Assembly (NCBI RefSeq): GCF_001700435.1
Contig: NZ_LYPC01000014.1
Coordinates: forward strand, 930,001 to 994,000
Source: Paenibacillus pectinilyticus
GTDB taxonomy: Bacteria; Bacillota; Bacilli; Paenibacillales; NBRC-103111
Direction of reading: 5' to 3'
Length of the DNA: 64,000 bases
Part shown: piece by piece, positions 35,214-43,320 of the stretch
Numbering within the stretch: position 1 is the first letter of the stretch
How the letters are laid out: each line of letters begins with the position of its first letter
Program-made: the position numbers and the translations under genes
Notes under the pieces: model-generated
Seen by the model: only the letters and a program-made list of their open reading frames with translations
What the model was told of the DNA's origin: nothing
The model's database searches: none

Positions 35214-35234
35214 TAAGCAATTGTCGTGGTCTTA
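35214..35234. repeat. 21-bp inverted repeat, copy 4
   Basis: Arms TAAGCA and GTCTTA; one arm carries a mismatch. Confidence 0.5.
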
Positions 35235-35264
35235 TATGACGATATTCCCCCAGATTAGTTGAAA

Positions 35265-35285
35265 TAAGCAACCTAGGAGTGCTTA
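35265..35285. repeat. 21-bp inverted repeat, copy 5
   Basis: Arms TAAGCA and TGCTTA are perfectly complementary around a 9-base centre. Confidence 0.65.
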
Positions 35286-35365
35286 AAGCTCTGAAGTCAC
35301 GATATGCGCAGGAAAAGATGAATGAGATCTGGTAACTGGTATCAACCTGCCATCCTACTCTACAC

Positions 35366-36232
35366 TCACAAAGCATGCTGCTTCCTGAACCTAAGCGGCG
35401 AAATATGCGTCGCTTCCTTGAAGCAATTCGAGAAGTAAGGCGCATTCAAAAAGCCTACACTTTCGGCGATGCGGGCGATCGACCATTCGGTTTTGATCAG
35501 CAGCAGCTTCGCTTGCTCGATCCGATATGCATGGAGATACGCCATCGGCGTGCAGTCATAGATCTCTTTCATACACCGTACGATGTAATTGGGGTGAAAA
35601 TGAAACTCCTCTGCGAGTGAGGTATTGGTCACATCGGATTGAAAATGCTGGCGCAAGTAAGCTTCGATTCGCTCAGCAAGCTTGAGAGCGGGCGAGGCAT
35701 CGCTGCGAGATTGGCCTGCTTCCAGCAGCAGTAATAACTCCATGAAGAGTTGTTGCTCGCTCCAATACGTCGAAGAACGCTGCTGAGCCGAATTCGCCAG
35801 GAGCTTGCGGAGATGGCGCTCGGCAAGCGCGAACTCCGGTGGGGAGCTATACTGCGGTATGCGAATCGTAAACGGATTCTCCCAAGAATTCCGTACCTGT
35901 GGGTAGACGGGGCTTGCGGAACGCTCTGAAATCAAGCTCCATTTTCCAATAAAGTCAACATGTATCCAATAGAAAACGGTCTCCACATCGCATGGCTTGA
36001 CTGGATAATGGTGGCGGTCCGGCAGCAACAGCAGCGTTTGACCTTCCGTTACTTCCCATTGGTTGTCATCCTCACCGATGTATAGTGTCCCTTTAATGAC
36101 CCAAAGAAGATCGAACAGTCCGAGACTCCGTCTTGCCGGATGCTGTTCACCTGGCGAGTAGGTGGAATGACCGATAGTAATGTAATAAGGGAGTGGTGGA
36201 AGCTCCATCCAAATCAATCCCGCGTCACTCAT
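35366..36232 (-). CDS. AraC-family transcriptional regulator divergent from GH127 gene
   Basis: A 288-residue one-component regulator. The N-terminal cupin-like ligand domain (about 15-140) has SPGEQHPARRSLGLFDLLWV and EGQTLLLLPDRHHYPV. The C-terminal AraC DNA-binding domain (about 185-285) has TNTSLAEEFHFHPNYIVRCMK and VGFLNAPYFSNCFKE. The ATG at 36232 is used because GGAGGAGATTGTGC stands upstream; a TTG at 36241 abuts that site. It is transcribed divergently from the GH127 enzyme gene across a 154-bp AT-rich gap, the usual layout for a local sugar-responsive regulator of its neighbour. Confidence 0.9.
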   Translation of the reverse strand: MSDAGLIWMELPPLPYYITIGHSTYSPGEQHPARRSLGLFDLLWVIKGTLYIGEDDNQWEVTEGQTLLLLPDRHHYPVKPCDVETVFYWIHVDFIGKWSLISERSASPVYPQVRNSWENPFTIRIPQYSSPPEFALAERHLRKLLANSAQQRSSTYWSEQQLFMELLLLLEAGQSRSDASPALKLAERIEAYLRQHFQSDVTNTSLAEEFHFHPNYIVRCMKEIYDCTPMAYLHAYRIEQAKLLLIKTEWSIARIAESVGFLNAPYFSNCFKEATHISPLRFRKQHAL

Positions 36233-36386
36233 TTTGCACAATCTCCTCCAAATAGAGTTAGTGTTAAATTTTATAAAAAAGAGGTTGGATTTATTCGTAG
36301 TTATTGCTCTATTTCAAGGATAAACTGAATAAGCGTAATAATCAAATTGTATATAAATCATAGCTGATCTGGAGGAGAATTAACAC

Positions 36387-38369
36387 ATGCTGAATACAGC
36401 AGGCCCACTGATGAATGCCAACAAAGTTCGTGTACAGGATACATTCTGGAATAGGTTCACTGAACTTGTCCGGGACACCGTGATTCCGTATCAATGGCAG
36501 GCACTGAATGATGAAATTCCTGACGCTGAACCGAGCCATGCGATTCGCAATTTCCGTATAGCCGCTGGGTTGGAGGAAGGGGAGTTTGGCGGATTTATTT
36601 TTCAAGATAGTGACTTGGCAAAATGGCTGGAGGCTGTTGGATACTCACTTGCGGCTACGCCTAATCCTGCACTGGAGGAAATGGCTGATGATATCATTGA
36701 TGTGATTGGCAAAGCGCAGCACAAGAACGGTTACATCAATACTTATTTCACGCTAAAGGAGCCTGGAAAAACTTGGACGAACCTGTATGAAGCACACGAA
36801 CTGTATTGTGCAGGGCATATGATGGAGGCGGCTGTAGCGTATTATGATGCGACGGGTAAAAGAAAACTACTCGATATCGTGTGCAAATTTGCTGACCATA
36901 TCGAAACGGTTTTTGGGCCCCAGCATGGCCAAATACGCGGCTATGACGGGCATCAGCAGATTGAACTGGCGCTCGTGAAGCTGTCACAGGCGACAGGTGA
37001 GGAGCGTTATCTGAAGTTAGCTCAGTTTTTTATTGATGAGCGCGGGGCAGATCCTAATTTCTTCATTGAGGAATGTAAGCAGCGAGAAGGATACAGCTAT
37101 TGGACAGGTAAACAGGAGCCCATTCCCACTGTTCAACAAATGGCTTATAATCAAGCGGATAAACCAGTACGTGAACAAGACAAAGCGATGGGGCATTCTG
37201 TACGTGCTGTTTATATGTATACAGCTATGGCAGATTTGGCCAGATTGACAGGTGATCAGGAGCTTCTCGCCGCTTGCCGTCGCCTGTGGGAGAACACAAC
37301 AAAAAAGCAAATTTACATCACCGGCGGAATCGGCGCGACGCATCATGGAGAAGCGTTTACCTTTGATTATGATTTGCCGAACGATACGGTGTATGCCGAA
37401 ACCTGTGCGTCTATCGGTTTAATCTTTTTTGCTCAGCGGATGTTACTAGCAGAAGCGAAGAGCGACTACGCCGATGTGATGGAGCGCGCTCTGTACAACA
37501 ACGTGATTGGCAGCATGTCACAAGACGGCAAACACTACTTCTACGTGAATCCACTGGAGGTATGGCCAAAAGCTTCCGATATGAATCCGGGGCGTCGACA
37601 TGTGAAGGCGGTACGTCAAAAGTGGTTTGGATGCTCCTGCTGTCCACCGAATGTGGCGCGCCTGCTCAGCTCATTAAATAGCTACGTGTACACATCTTCT
37701 CCTGCTGAAAATACAATCTACATGCACCTCTTTATCGGCAGCGAAGCAAACTTCACCCTTGCTGCTGGAGAAGTCGCATTTACACAGCAATCCTCGCTCC
37801 CTTGGAAGGGGGAGGTGCGTCTCGAATTCACAGCTGCTCCTGCGTCGGCAATCACACTTGCGCTGCGTATCCCATCTTGGAGTCGAGGTCAAGCTGTGTT
37901 GACCATTAATAATGTGAAGACGGAATATGAAACGCTTAATGGCTATGCCATGGTGAATCGGCAGTGGATGCCGGGCGACACCGCGCAGTGGGAACTTGCT
38001 CTGGACGCACAGTTGATAACCGCACACCCCCAAATTCGCGTCAATGCGGGCAAAATCGCGATCGAACGCGGACCGATCGTCTATTGTTTAGAGGAAGTAG
38101 ATAACGGTACACCCCTTGCGGTTGTTTCGCTCGATTATACGAAGGGACTTACTTCGCAGTTTGATGCAAATTTTCTAGGCGGAGCCGTTATTGTAGAGGC
38201 TGAAGGGCTTGCCGATGAAACGACAACGTGGGAAGAAGATACGCCTTATCGTCCTCTGACGTTGCAGTCCGAAACAAAGAAAGTGAAGCTGAAGGCGGTG
38301 CCCTATTACTTGTGGGGTAATCGTGGCGAGGGCGAAATGACGGTATGGATTCGTAAAAGCATGGCGTAA
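36387..38369 (+). CDS. GH127 beta-L-arabinofuranosidase
   Basis: Cytoplasmic enzyme of 660 residues that releases beta-L-arabinofuranose. GH127 (formerly DUF1680) has an (alpha/alpha)6 barrel with a zinc-bound cysteine nucleophile. Glu338 and Cys340 in YAETCASIG stand at the same numbers as in the characterised HypBA1, and GCSCCPPNVARLL supplies Cys418 (nucleophile) and Cys419. Other family blocks are ITGGIGATHHGEAF and IERGPIVYCLEEVDN. The ATG follows GGAGGAGAATTAACAC. It is divergently paired with an AraC-family gene and followed by a terminator, so a single-gene unit. It probably trims arabinose side chains from plant cell-wall glycans or glycoproteins. Confidence 0.92.
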   Translation: MLNTAGPLMNANKVRVQDTFWNRFTELVRDTVIPYQWQALNDEIPDAEPSHAIRNFRIAAGLEEGEFGGFIFQDSDLAKWLEAVGYSLAATPNPALEEMADDIIDVIGKAQHKNGYINTYFTLKEPGKTWTNLYEAHELYCAGHMMEAAVAYYDATGKRKLLDIVCKFADHIETVFGPQHGQIRGYDGHQQIELALVKLSQATGEERYLKLAQFFIDERGADPNFFIEECKQREGYSYWTGKQEPIPTVQQMAYNQADKPVREQDKAMGHSVRAVYMYTAMADLARLTGDQELLAACRRLWENTTKKQIYITGGIGATHHGEAFTFDYDLPNDTVYAETCASIGLIFFAQRMLLAEAKSDYADVMERALYNNVIGSMSQDGKHYFYVNPLEVWPKASDMNPGRRHVKAVRQKWFGCSCCPPNVARLLSSLNSYVYTSSPAENTIYMHLFIGSEANFTLAAGEVAFTQQSSLPWKGEVRLEFTAAPASAITLALRIPSWSRGQAVLTINNVKTEYETLNGYAMVNRQWMPGDTAQWELALDAQLITAHPQIRVNAGKIAIERGPIVYCLEEVDNGTPLAVVSLDYTKGLTSQFDANFLGGAVIVEAEGLADETTTWEEDTPYRPLTLQSETKKVKLKAVPYYLWGNRGEGEMTVWIRKSMA

Positions 38370-38378
38370 TAGGTTTAG

Positions 38379-38415
38379 AAGGACGGTTGCTTGCTAAGCA
38401 GACCGTTCTTTTTCG
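38379..38415 (+). terminator. Rho-independent terminator after the GH127 gene
   Basis: AAGGACGGTTGCTT pairs with AAGCAGACCGTTCTT (imperfect), followed by TTTCG. It lies between convergent genes and may serve both. Confidence 0.75.
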
Positions 38416-38424
38416 TCTATAGAT

Positions 38425-38901
38425 CTACTTCATTCGCAAACAAATCTCTGTCGAAAGCGTATGAAGCCGATGATAAAGCTCATCAGGGGAGGCGTACTGA
38501 AAGCTGGATTTTAATTCGGAGTAGGACCACTCTATGCCTAATTGGCTCATTAAACTATGAAGATGGGTTAGGAGTCCGATGAATTGTACGCGGTGAACGG
38601 GAGCCTGGGCATTAGCGGCTAGAATCGGTTTGAAAATGGTTTGCAGGGCATGCTGGGCATGGAGGTGATTCCCGACCTTTAGGCTTTCTAACCAAATGTG
38701 CTGTGTTTCGATGGGGGCTAGATGAATTTCACTAGGAATGCCAGGTGATTCGGTAGGTAAATCAGATATTACTATCTCAGGCGGAGGTGCGAGCGGCTGC
38801 GTAGTTGTCGAAGTTCTTGGCGAAGTAAAGCCAAGCAGCCATTCGCGGATGCTCCCGATAAAGTGGGGGAGATTCGGAAACAGGTAGGACGTTTTGTTCA
38901 T
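38425..38901 (-). CDS. Small hypothetical protein resembling an AraC-regulator linker domain
   Basis: A 158-residue protein with no assured homologue. The N-terminus (MNKTSYLFPNLPHFIGSI) is followed by a Pro/Thr/Ser-rich stretch (about 27-60) and then a helical part, IWLESLKVGNHLHAQHALQTIF to SLMSQLGIEWS. This recalls the region between receiver or sensor and HTH in YesN-type regulators, for example the segment following YPMHVEHQL in the regulator at the window start. No DNA-binding domain is present. The ATG is preceded by GAGGTTATATC, so it appears translatable. It may be a remnant of a larger regulator or an independent protein; the resemblance is weak. Confidence 0.6.
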   Translation of the reverse strand: MNKTSYLFPNLPHFIGSIREWLLGFTSPRTSTTTQPLAPPPEIVISDLPTESPGIPSEIHLAPIETQHIWLESLKVGNHLHAQHALQTIFKPILAANAQAPVHRVQFIGLLTHLHSLMSQLGIEWSYSELKSSFQYASPDELYHRLHTLSTEICLRMK

Positions 38902-38932
38902 GATATAACCTCATTTCTGATCAAATGAACAA

Positions 38933-38972
38933 AGAGACCTATCCCTTTTGTGATGAAAGGGAAGGTCTCCAG
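38933..38972 (-). terminator. Hairpin terminator on the minus strand
   Basis: On the minus strand GAGACCTTCCCTTT pairs with AAAGGGATAGGTCTC, followed by TTTGTTC. It lies 130 bp beyond the PhyH stop and upstream of the small hypothetical gene. Confidence 0.7.
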
Positions 38973-39098
38973 TTATCTGGTGGACGCAGATGTGATATTT
39001 TATTATTCCAATAAATTTTATCGGGATTGTTTGCTATTCTTTATTTTAATGGAAATTAGTTTTCAAAGTCAACAGTTTTTCTTGTTCAGTTCCACCTA

Positions 39099-39965
39099 TT
39101 AGTCACTATGCTCGGACTTTTCCGCGAGCCAATCCGATAATGTCGCCACACGAGTCGGATACTTGTGACTTCTAGCTAGGAAGCCAACGCCGTGCTGCGG
39201 CATCGGATCTTGATCCGTAGGTTGATAGCGCAGATCAACGCTCCAGCGAACTTCATGGGATAGATTCGGGGTGGACATATGCAGACAGCGATCATTGAAA
39301 AGAATGGCGCTCCCAGCGGGGACCGGCAAGGCTACAGTTTCTGTTTTGCCAAGCTGGCTGTCTTTCAGTGCCGTATAACCAGTTCCTGTGTAAGTTTCAC
39401 GATGCCATTTGAGCACACGTTTTCGGTGTGTCTGAGGTTTGATATGCAGACAGCCATTGACTTCATTCGCATCAACAAGGGGGATCCAGACAGTAATAAC
39501 AGGATTGGCATTGGCATCGGGCCAGTAGGATTTATCCTGATGCCAGGGAACCGCGCCAGCTGCTACCCTTGGGACTTTCGGACGGACGTTATAGACCGGA
39601 TTCGCGAAAAGCTCTCCACCAATTAAGGATTCCACAGCATCTAGAATTTTGGGATTACTCATAAGCGTGAAATAGCCTGGAATGCGGTCACGCCAGCTGC
39701 GGCCATATTTCAGGAAGTTTTCAGCGGTCAAATGTTGAAATAACTCAGCTAAGCGATTGGGAAATGGGCGATCCTCCAGTTTATCAGTGATAAGCCCGTC
39801 TTCGAATAGCTCATCTGCAATCATCGAAACTTTCTGGGTCATCGCATCGCGGGCAGAGGATAAATCCTCCTGAGACAAGAGATGGGGGATAATGAGATAG
39901 CCTTGCTCCTCGTAAAACTGTTTTTGTTCGGTAGTTAAACTTCCGCTTCCACTTTGCTTAATCAT
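39099..39965 (-). CDS. Phytanoyl-CoA dioxygenase (PhyH) family protein
   Basis: Predicted Fe(II)/2-oxoglutarate-dependent dioxygenase of 288 residues, cytoplasmic. The metal triad is visible: His142 and Asp144 in VPWHQDKSYW and His229 in FNDRCLHMSTPN, with Arg240 in the usual 2-oxoglutarate-binding position. It starts FYEEQGYLIIPHLLS, as in many PhyH proteins. The ATG at 39965 is preceded by GGAGGGTGACTAGA; the GTG at 39974 overlaps that site. It is divergent from an AraC-family gene 127 bp away, which probably controls it. The substrate is unknown; bacterial relatives hydroxylate diverse small molecules. Confidence 0.9.
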   Translation of the reverse strand: MIKQSGSGSLTTEQKQFYEEQGYLIIPHLLSQEDLSSARDAMTQKVSMIADELFEDGLITDKLEDRPFPNRLAELFQHLTAENFLKYGRSWRDRIPGYFTLMSNPKILDAVESLIGGELFANPVYNVRPKVPRVAAGAVPWHQDKSYWPDANANPVITVWIPLVDANEVNGCLHIKPQTHRKRVLKWHRETYTGTGYTALKDSQLGKTETVALPVPAGSAILFNDRCLHMSTPNLSHEVRWSVDLRYQPTDQDPMPQHGVGFLARSHKYPTRVATLSDWLAEKSEHSD

Positions 39966-40092
39966 TCTAGTCACCCTCCAACATGTGTTGTAATATAGAA
40001 AATAATAACACGATATTGGATAGGTGTATTTGCTCGAGCGTTCGAAGATTGATCAATTCTTCCGATATTTCATTTGGAAAACGAGGTGTATA

Positions 40093-40947
40093 ATGACATC
40101 CATTTCTTCGGCGATACCCCATGTAAGAGTTGGTCATTACTATCGATTTCCGATCGAAAGAAACCGAGCGGAAGTTGGCAGGATCGGTTATTGTTATGCC
40201 TTCCATCTCGTTGCAGGCGGCAAAGGGACGGTTTCAACTGGCGGAACAACGTATCCTGTCAAGAAAGGGGATTTGATCTATTTTTCGCCTGAAGTCAGTC
40301 ACTCTTTTTATGCCAATCCGGACCATCCATTATCGACTTATAATCTGTATTGTGATCTCTGGAATTTCAAAATGTCGAACATTCAGCATCTCGTATGGGA
40401 TGAATCGGATTTCAATCGGGATATGCTTACTCCCATTGAACCTTGCCCAGAACTAGATGTACTTCCTGTTGTGACTCCCATCCAGCATCATGCTGCATTA
40501 GGAGATTTATTTATCCATACGGTGATGCAAGCGGGCAAAAAAGAACCCTATTCGGAAAGGATTGTCAGCCATCTCCTTCAGGCGTTTTTACTTGATTTGG
40601 TACAAATTGCTGCAAAGTCCGCATTTACCGATTACCGCATCATCCCCATAATCGAGCGAATGGATAAGGAAGCGAATGCGAGCCGGAGCTATGAGGATTG
40701 GATGGCCGCTTGCGGGCTTCGCAAAACCCAGTTCCACGAGCTTTTCAAGCAAGCCACAGGCATCTCGCCCAAAGCATACTGGACGAAGGCGATCATGCGG
40801 CATGTAGAGGCTGCGCTGTGGGAGAGTAATCGATCGATCACCGCAATTGCGGAGGATTTCGGGTACTCATCCGTGCATCATTTTACCAAACAATTCACAC
40901 AATTCCATGGCGTTTCGCCTACAGAGTTCAGGAAGAGGAAGACTTGA
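40093..40947 (+). CDS. AraC-family transcriptional regulator divergent from PhyH gene
   Basis: A 284-residue regulator. The N-terminal cupin-type ligand domain shows FHLVAGGKGTVSTGGTTYPV, then GDLIYFSPEVSHSFYANP. The C-terminal AraC domain has CGLRKTQFHELFKQATGISP and FGYSSVHHFTKQFTQFHG. The ATG at 40093 is preferred because CGAGGTGTATA precedes it; the upstream frame (40024) has no such site and crosses the likely promoter. It is likely the activator of the divergent dioxygenase gene. The bidirectional terminator at 40978 ends it. Confidence 0.9.
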   Translation: MTSISSAIPHVRVGHYYRFPIERNRAEVGRIGYCYAFHLVAGGKGTVSTGGTTYPVKKGDLIYFSPEVSHSFYANPDHPLSTYNLYCDLWNFKMSNIQHLVWDESDFNRDMLTPIEPCPELDVLPVVTPIQHHAALGDLFIHTVMQAGKKEPYSERIVSHLLQAFLLDLVQIAAKSAFTDYRIIPIIERMDKEANASRSYEDWMAACGLRKTQFHELFKQATGISPKAYWTKAIMRHVEAALWESNRSITAIAEDFGYSSVHHFTKQFTQFHGVSPTEFRKRKT

Positions 40948-40977
40948 ATAACGTCCGCTGATTCATATTAAAAATCA

Positions 40978-41022
40978 AAAGGTCATCCCTACTGTCAAAA
41001 AGACAGCGTGGATGACCTTTCT
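40978..41022. terminator. Bidirectional terminator between convergent genes
   Basis: AAAGGTCATCC and GGATGACCTTT form an 11-bp perfect stem, with an inner CTGTC/GACAG stem. A and T tracts on both sides let it serve the AraC gene and the convergent HxlR gene. Confidence 0.9.
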
Positions 41023-41028
41023 CATGAA

Positions 41029-41361
41029 CTAGGATTCCGGTACTGGCAACCATTCGGAAGACCATTTGGCAATCTCGCTGAAGATGGGGGCCAGTGCGAG
41101 TCCTTTGTCACTCAGCGAATATTCAATGCGAACCGGAGTTTCCGGGTATACGACACGTTTAACAATTCCTTCTTGCTCTAACTCTTTAAGCCGCTCAGAC
41201 AATACCTTGCCGCTCAAATTAGGAAGCGCATGGTCAATATTCACAAAACGATGCGGGCCCGAGAGCAATTGGAAGACAATGAGCGACGTCCAACGCTTGC
41301 TCAGAATCTCGACCGCCTTCTCGAAACGAGGACACATCTGCGATTGCTCCATTTTCATCAC
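41029..41361 (-). CDS. HxlR-family winged-helix regulator
   Basis: A 110-residue MarR/HxlR-type DNA-binding protein. MCPRFEKAVEILSKRWTSLIVFQLLSGPHRF begins with the conserved Cys and Trp typical of HxlR regulators, followed by LSGKVLSERLKELEQEGIVKR (recognition helix and wing) and the YSLSDKGLAL wing. The Cys near the N-terminus often acts as a redox or electrophile sensor in this family. Its target is not evident; the neighbouring plus-strand operon starts 160 bp away in the opposite direction, so the gap holds divergent promoters. ATG codons at 41361, 41358 and 41352 are possible. Confidence 0.88.
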   Translation of the reverse strand: MMKMEQSQMCPRFEKAVEILSKRWTSLIVFQLLSGPHRFVNIDHALPNLSGKVLSERLKELEQEGIVKRVVYPETPVRIEYSLSDKGLALAPIFSEIAKWSSEWLPVPES

Positions 41362-41523
41362 CTCATTATATTCTTTTTATTATAACGTAATGAAGCGATG
41401 AAACATAGTGGCTTCTCGCTGGGGTTGGTCGTTCCCATGTCTCGAAAATTACCTGCGAATGCCTGTTTTTTACCTTTCCAAATGGTTTAGAATAGGAGTA
41501 ATTCTAGTAGAGGGGGCTGCCCG

Positions 41524-43320
41524 TTGAAGAAGTTACTGTTCATGTACCAAAACATGGTGATTCGCAAGAAGATTATCATCGTTTTCTTGCCGATTGTCGT
41601 GCTGCCCCTGCTTGTCATCGTGTTTACATCGAATTATATTTTCTCCCAATCCACGATCCAGAAAACGAAGGTGAACATATCCGGAGAGTCCAGCATTATC
41701 GTGACGCGGATTCAGAGCATTTATAACAATGGCGAAACCAGCGCACGCGTGCTGATCAAAAATATCAATAACATTTATCATGAGCTAAATGTCGATTCGA
41801 CGACGTCTTTTAACAGTGTCAAATTACGTAATCAGCTCTTAAACGAATTTGACTTTAACCTGCGTGCCTTCAAAGATATTGAATCGATTGTATTTATTGA
41901 TGCGCACGACAATTTCTTCGTATCGGACAATCGACTCGAGAACAATGCAAAGCTTGCCCTGCAGAGTGACATGGTCAAATTACTCAAGCAGGATGGGATT
42001 CCGAACAATGAGTGGTTTCCGATGCAGACCCGTAATTATTTGGTGATCGATGAGAAAGCGCCTGTCTTAACGATTGGCAAACGCGTCGTGGACATTGATA
42101 CGGGTCTCACTTTGGGGAGTTTAATTCTGAATATTAAAGAATCGACGATCTCGGGTATTTTTCCAAACGTTGCTATGAAAGGTGAGGAAGGTTACTACAT
42201 TGCAGACAGCAAAGGACTCATTGTATCTACCAAGGTAGCTTCCAATCTGCTTCACCCCATTGGCGATGAGCATCTTCGGAGTTGGCTGGAAAGTGGGACG
42301 GACGGGGCTTCGATTAATTTGAAAATGAATCAATCCCCCTACCTCATCATGCAGAAGCGTATCCCTGAATTGAATTGGGTGCTCTACAAGCAGATGCTCG
42401 TTAATAATTTGAACAAAGAGACGTATACGAACTCCATCACAATTTTTATCGTTGGGGTGCTGTGCATATTGATTGCTTTAATCGGGTCCTTCATGTTATC
42501 CAGACATATCGCTAAACCGATCATCGGCCTGACGAAAGTGGCGAAGCATATCCGAGAGGGCAATTTACATATCACCAGCTCGATCCAAACGGTAGATGAA
42601 ATTGGTATCCTTGCAAAGACGTTCAACGATATGATCGGAACGATTAATGAATTGCTGCTTAAAGTGACGCTGGAGCAAAAGAAGAAAAGGGAATACGAGT
42701 TTGCCTTGATGCAAGCTCAGATTAAGCCGCATTTCTTCTATAATGCGCTAGATTTGATTTTCGTTCTGTGTGAACGTGGGAAAACGGAGCTAGCGGCCGA
42801 TACGACGAAGGCTTTGGCAGATTTTTATCGCGTTTCACTGAGCCAGGGCAAGGAAATTATTACAATCGCCGAGGAACTCAAGAATGCCGAAGATTATCTT
42901 TTTATACAGAAGACGAGATATTCGGATATCCTCGATTTTCACATCGAGATTGATGAAGAGATTAAGCCGTATACGATCATGAAACTAGCGATTCAACCCT
43001 TAATCGAAAATGCGATCTACCATGGCTTGAAGCCGAAGCTAAGTCGGGGCCAAGTGACGATCCGAGGAACGTTGAAGAAGGATCATATTATCCTCAAGGT
43101 TATCGACAACGGAATTGGTTTAACACCTGATAAATTACAACAAATTGAAGATCATATGAATGCGCTCTCTCCCATGAAGTCATTTGGATTGAAGAGTGTG
43201 AATGAGCGTATGAAGCTCTATTTTGGTGAACGATATGGAATTGAGATTCAGTCGACGCCGGATGTTGGCACTGAGATTACGTTAATGATTCCGATGCAAA
43301 AGGAGAGCTGGTTGCCATGA
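41524..43320 (+). CDS. YesM-type sensor histidine kinase (module B)
   Basis: Membrane sensor kinase of 598 residues. First helix at about 18-38 (IVFLPIVVLPLLVIVFTSNY), extracytoplasmic Cache-like domain to about 298, second helix at about 300-322 (ITIFIVGVLCILIALIGSFML), HAMP linker (AKHIREGNLHITSSI), then His_kinase with His403 in QIKPHFFYNAL and HATPase_c with QPLIENAIYHG and DNGIGL. The Asn that usually precedes PHFLYN is Lys here. The start is TTG with GAGGGGGCTGCCCG upstream. The stop overlaps the regulator ATG (ATGA), so the pair is translationally coupled. Confidence 0.93.
   Translation: MKKLLFMYQNMVIRKKIIIVFLPIVVLPLLVIVFTSNYIFSQSTIQKTKVNISGESSIIVTRIQSIYNNGETSARVLIKNINNIYHELNVDSTTSFNSVKLRNQLLNEFDFNLRAFKDIESIVFIDAHDNFFVSDNRLENNAKLALQSDMVKLLKQDGIPNNEWFPMQTRNYLVIDEKAPVLTIGKRVVDIDTGLTLGSLILNIKESTISGIFPNVAMKGEEGYYIADSKGLIVSTKVASNLLHPIGDEHLRSWLESGTDGASINLKMNQSPYLIMQKRIPELNWVLYKQMLVNNLNKETYTNSITIFIVGVLCILIALIGSFMLSRHIAKPIIGLTKVAKHIREGNLHITSSIQTVDEIGILAKTFNDMIGTINELLLKVTLEQKKKREYEFALMQAQIKPHFFYNALDLIFVLCERGKTELAADTTKALADFYRVSLSQGKEIITIAEELKNAEDYLFIQKTRYSDILDFHIEIDEEIKPYTIMKLAIQPLIENAIYHGLKPKLSRGQVTIRGTLKKDHIILKVIDNGIGLTPDKLQQIEDHMNALSPMKSFGLKSVNERMKLYFGERYGIEIQSTPDVGTEITLMIPMQKESWLP

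Larger units (their letters stand above)
34901..35365. other. Repeat-rich intergenic region
   Basis: 465 bp between two minus-strand genes. It holds a terminator-like hairpin (34931-34967) and four copies of the 21-bp inverted repeat at 35101, 35152, 35214 and 35265. No supportable gene. Confidence 0.65.
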
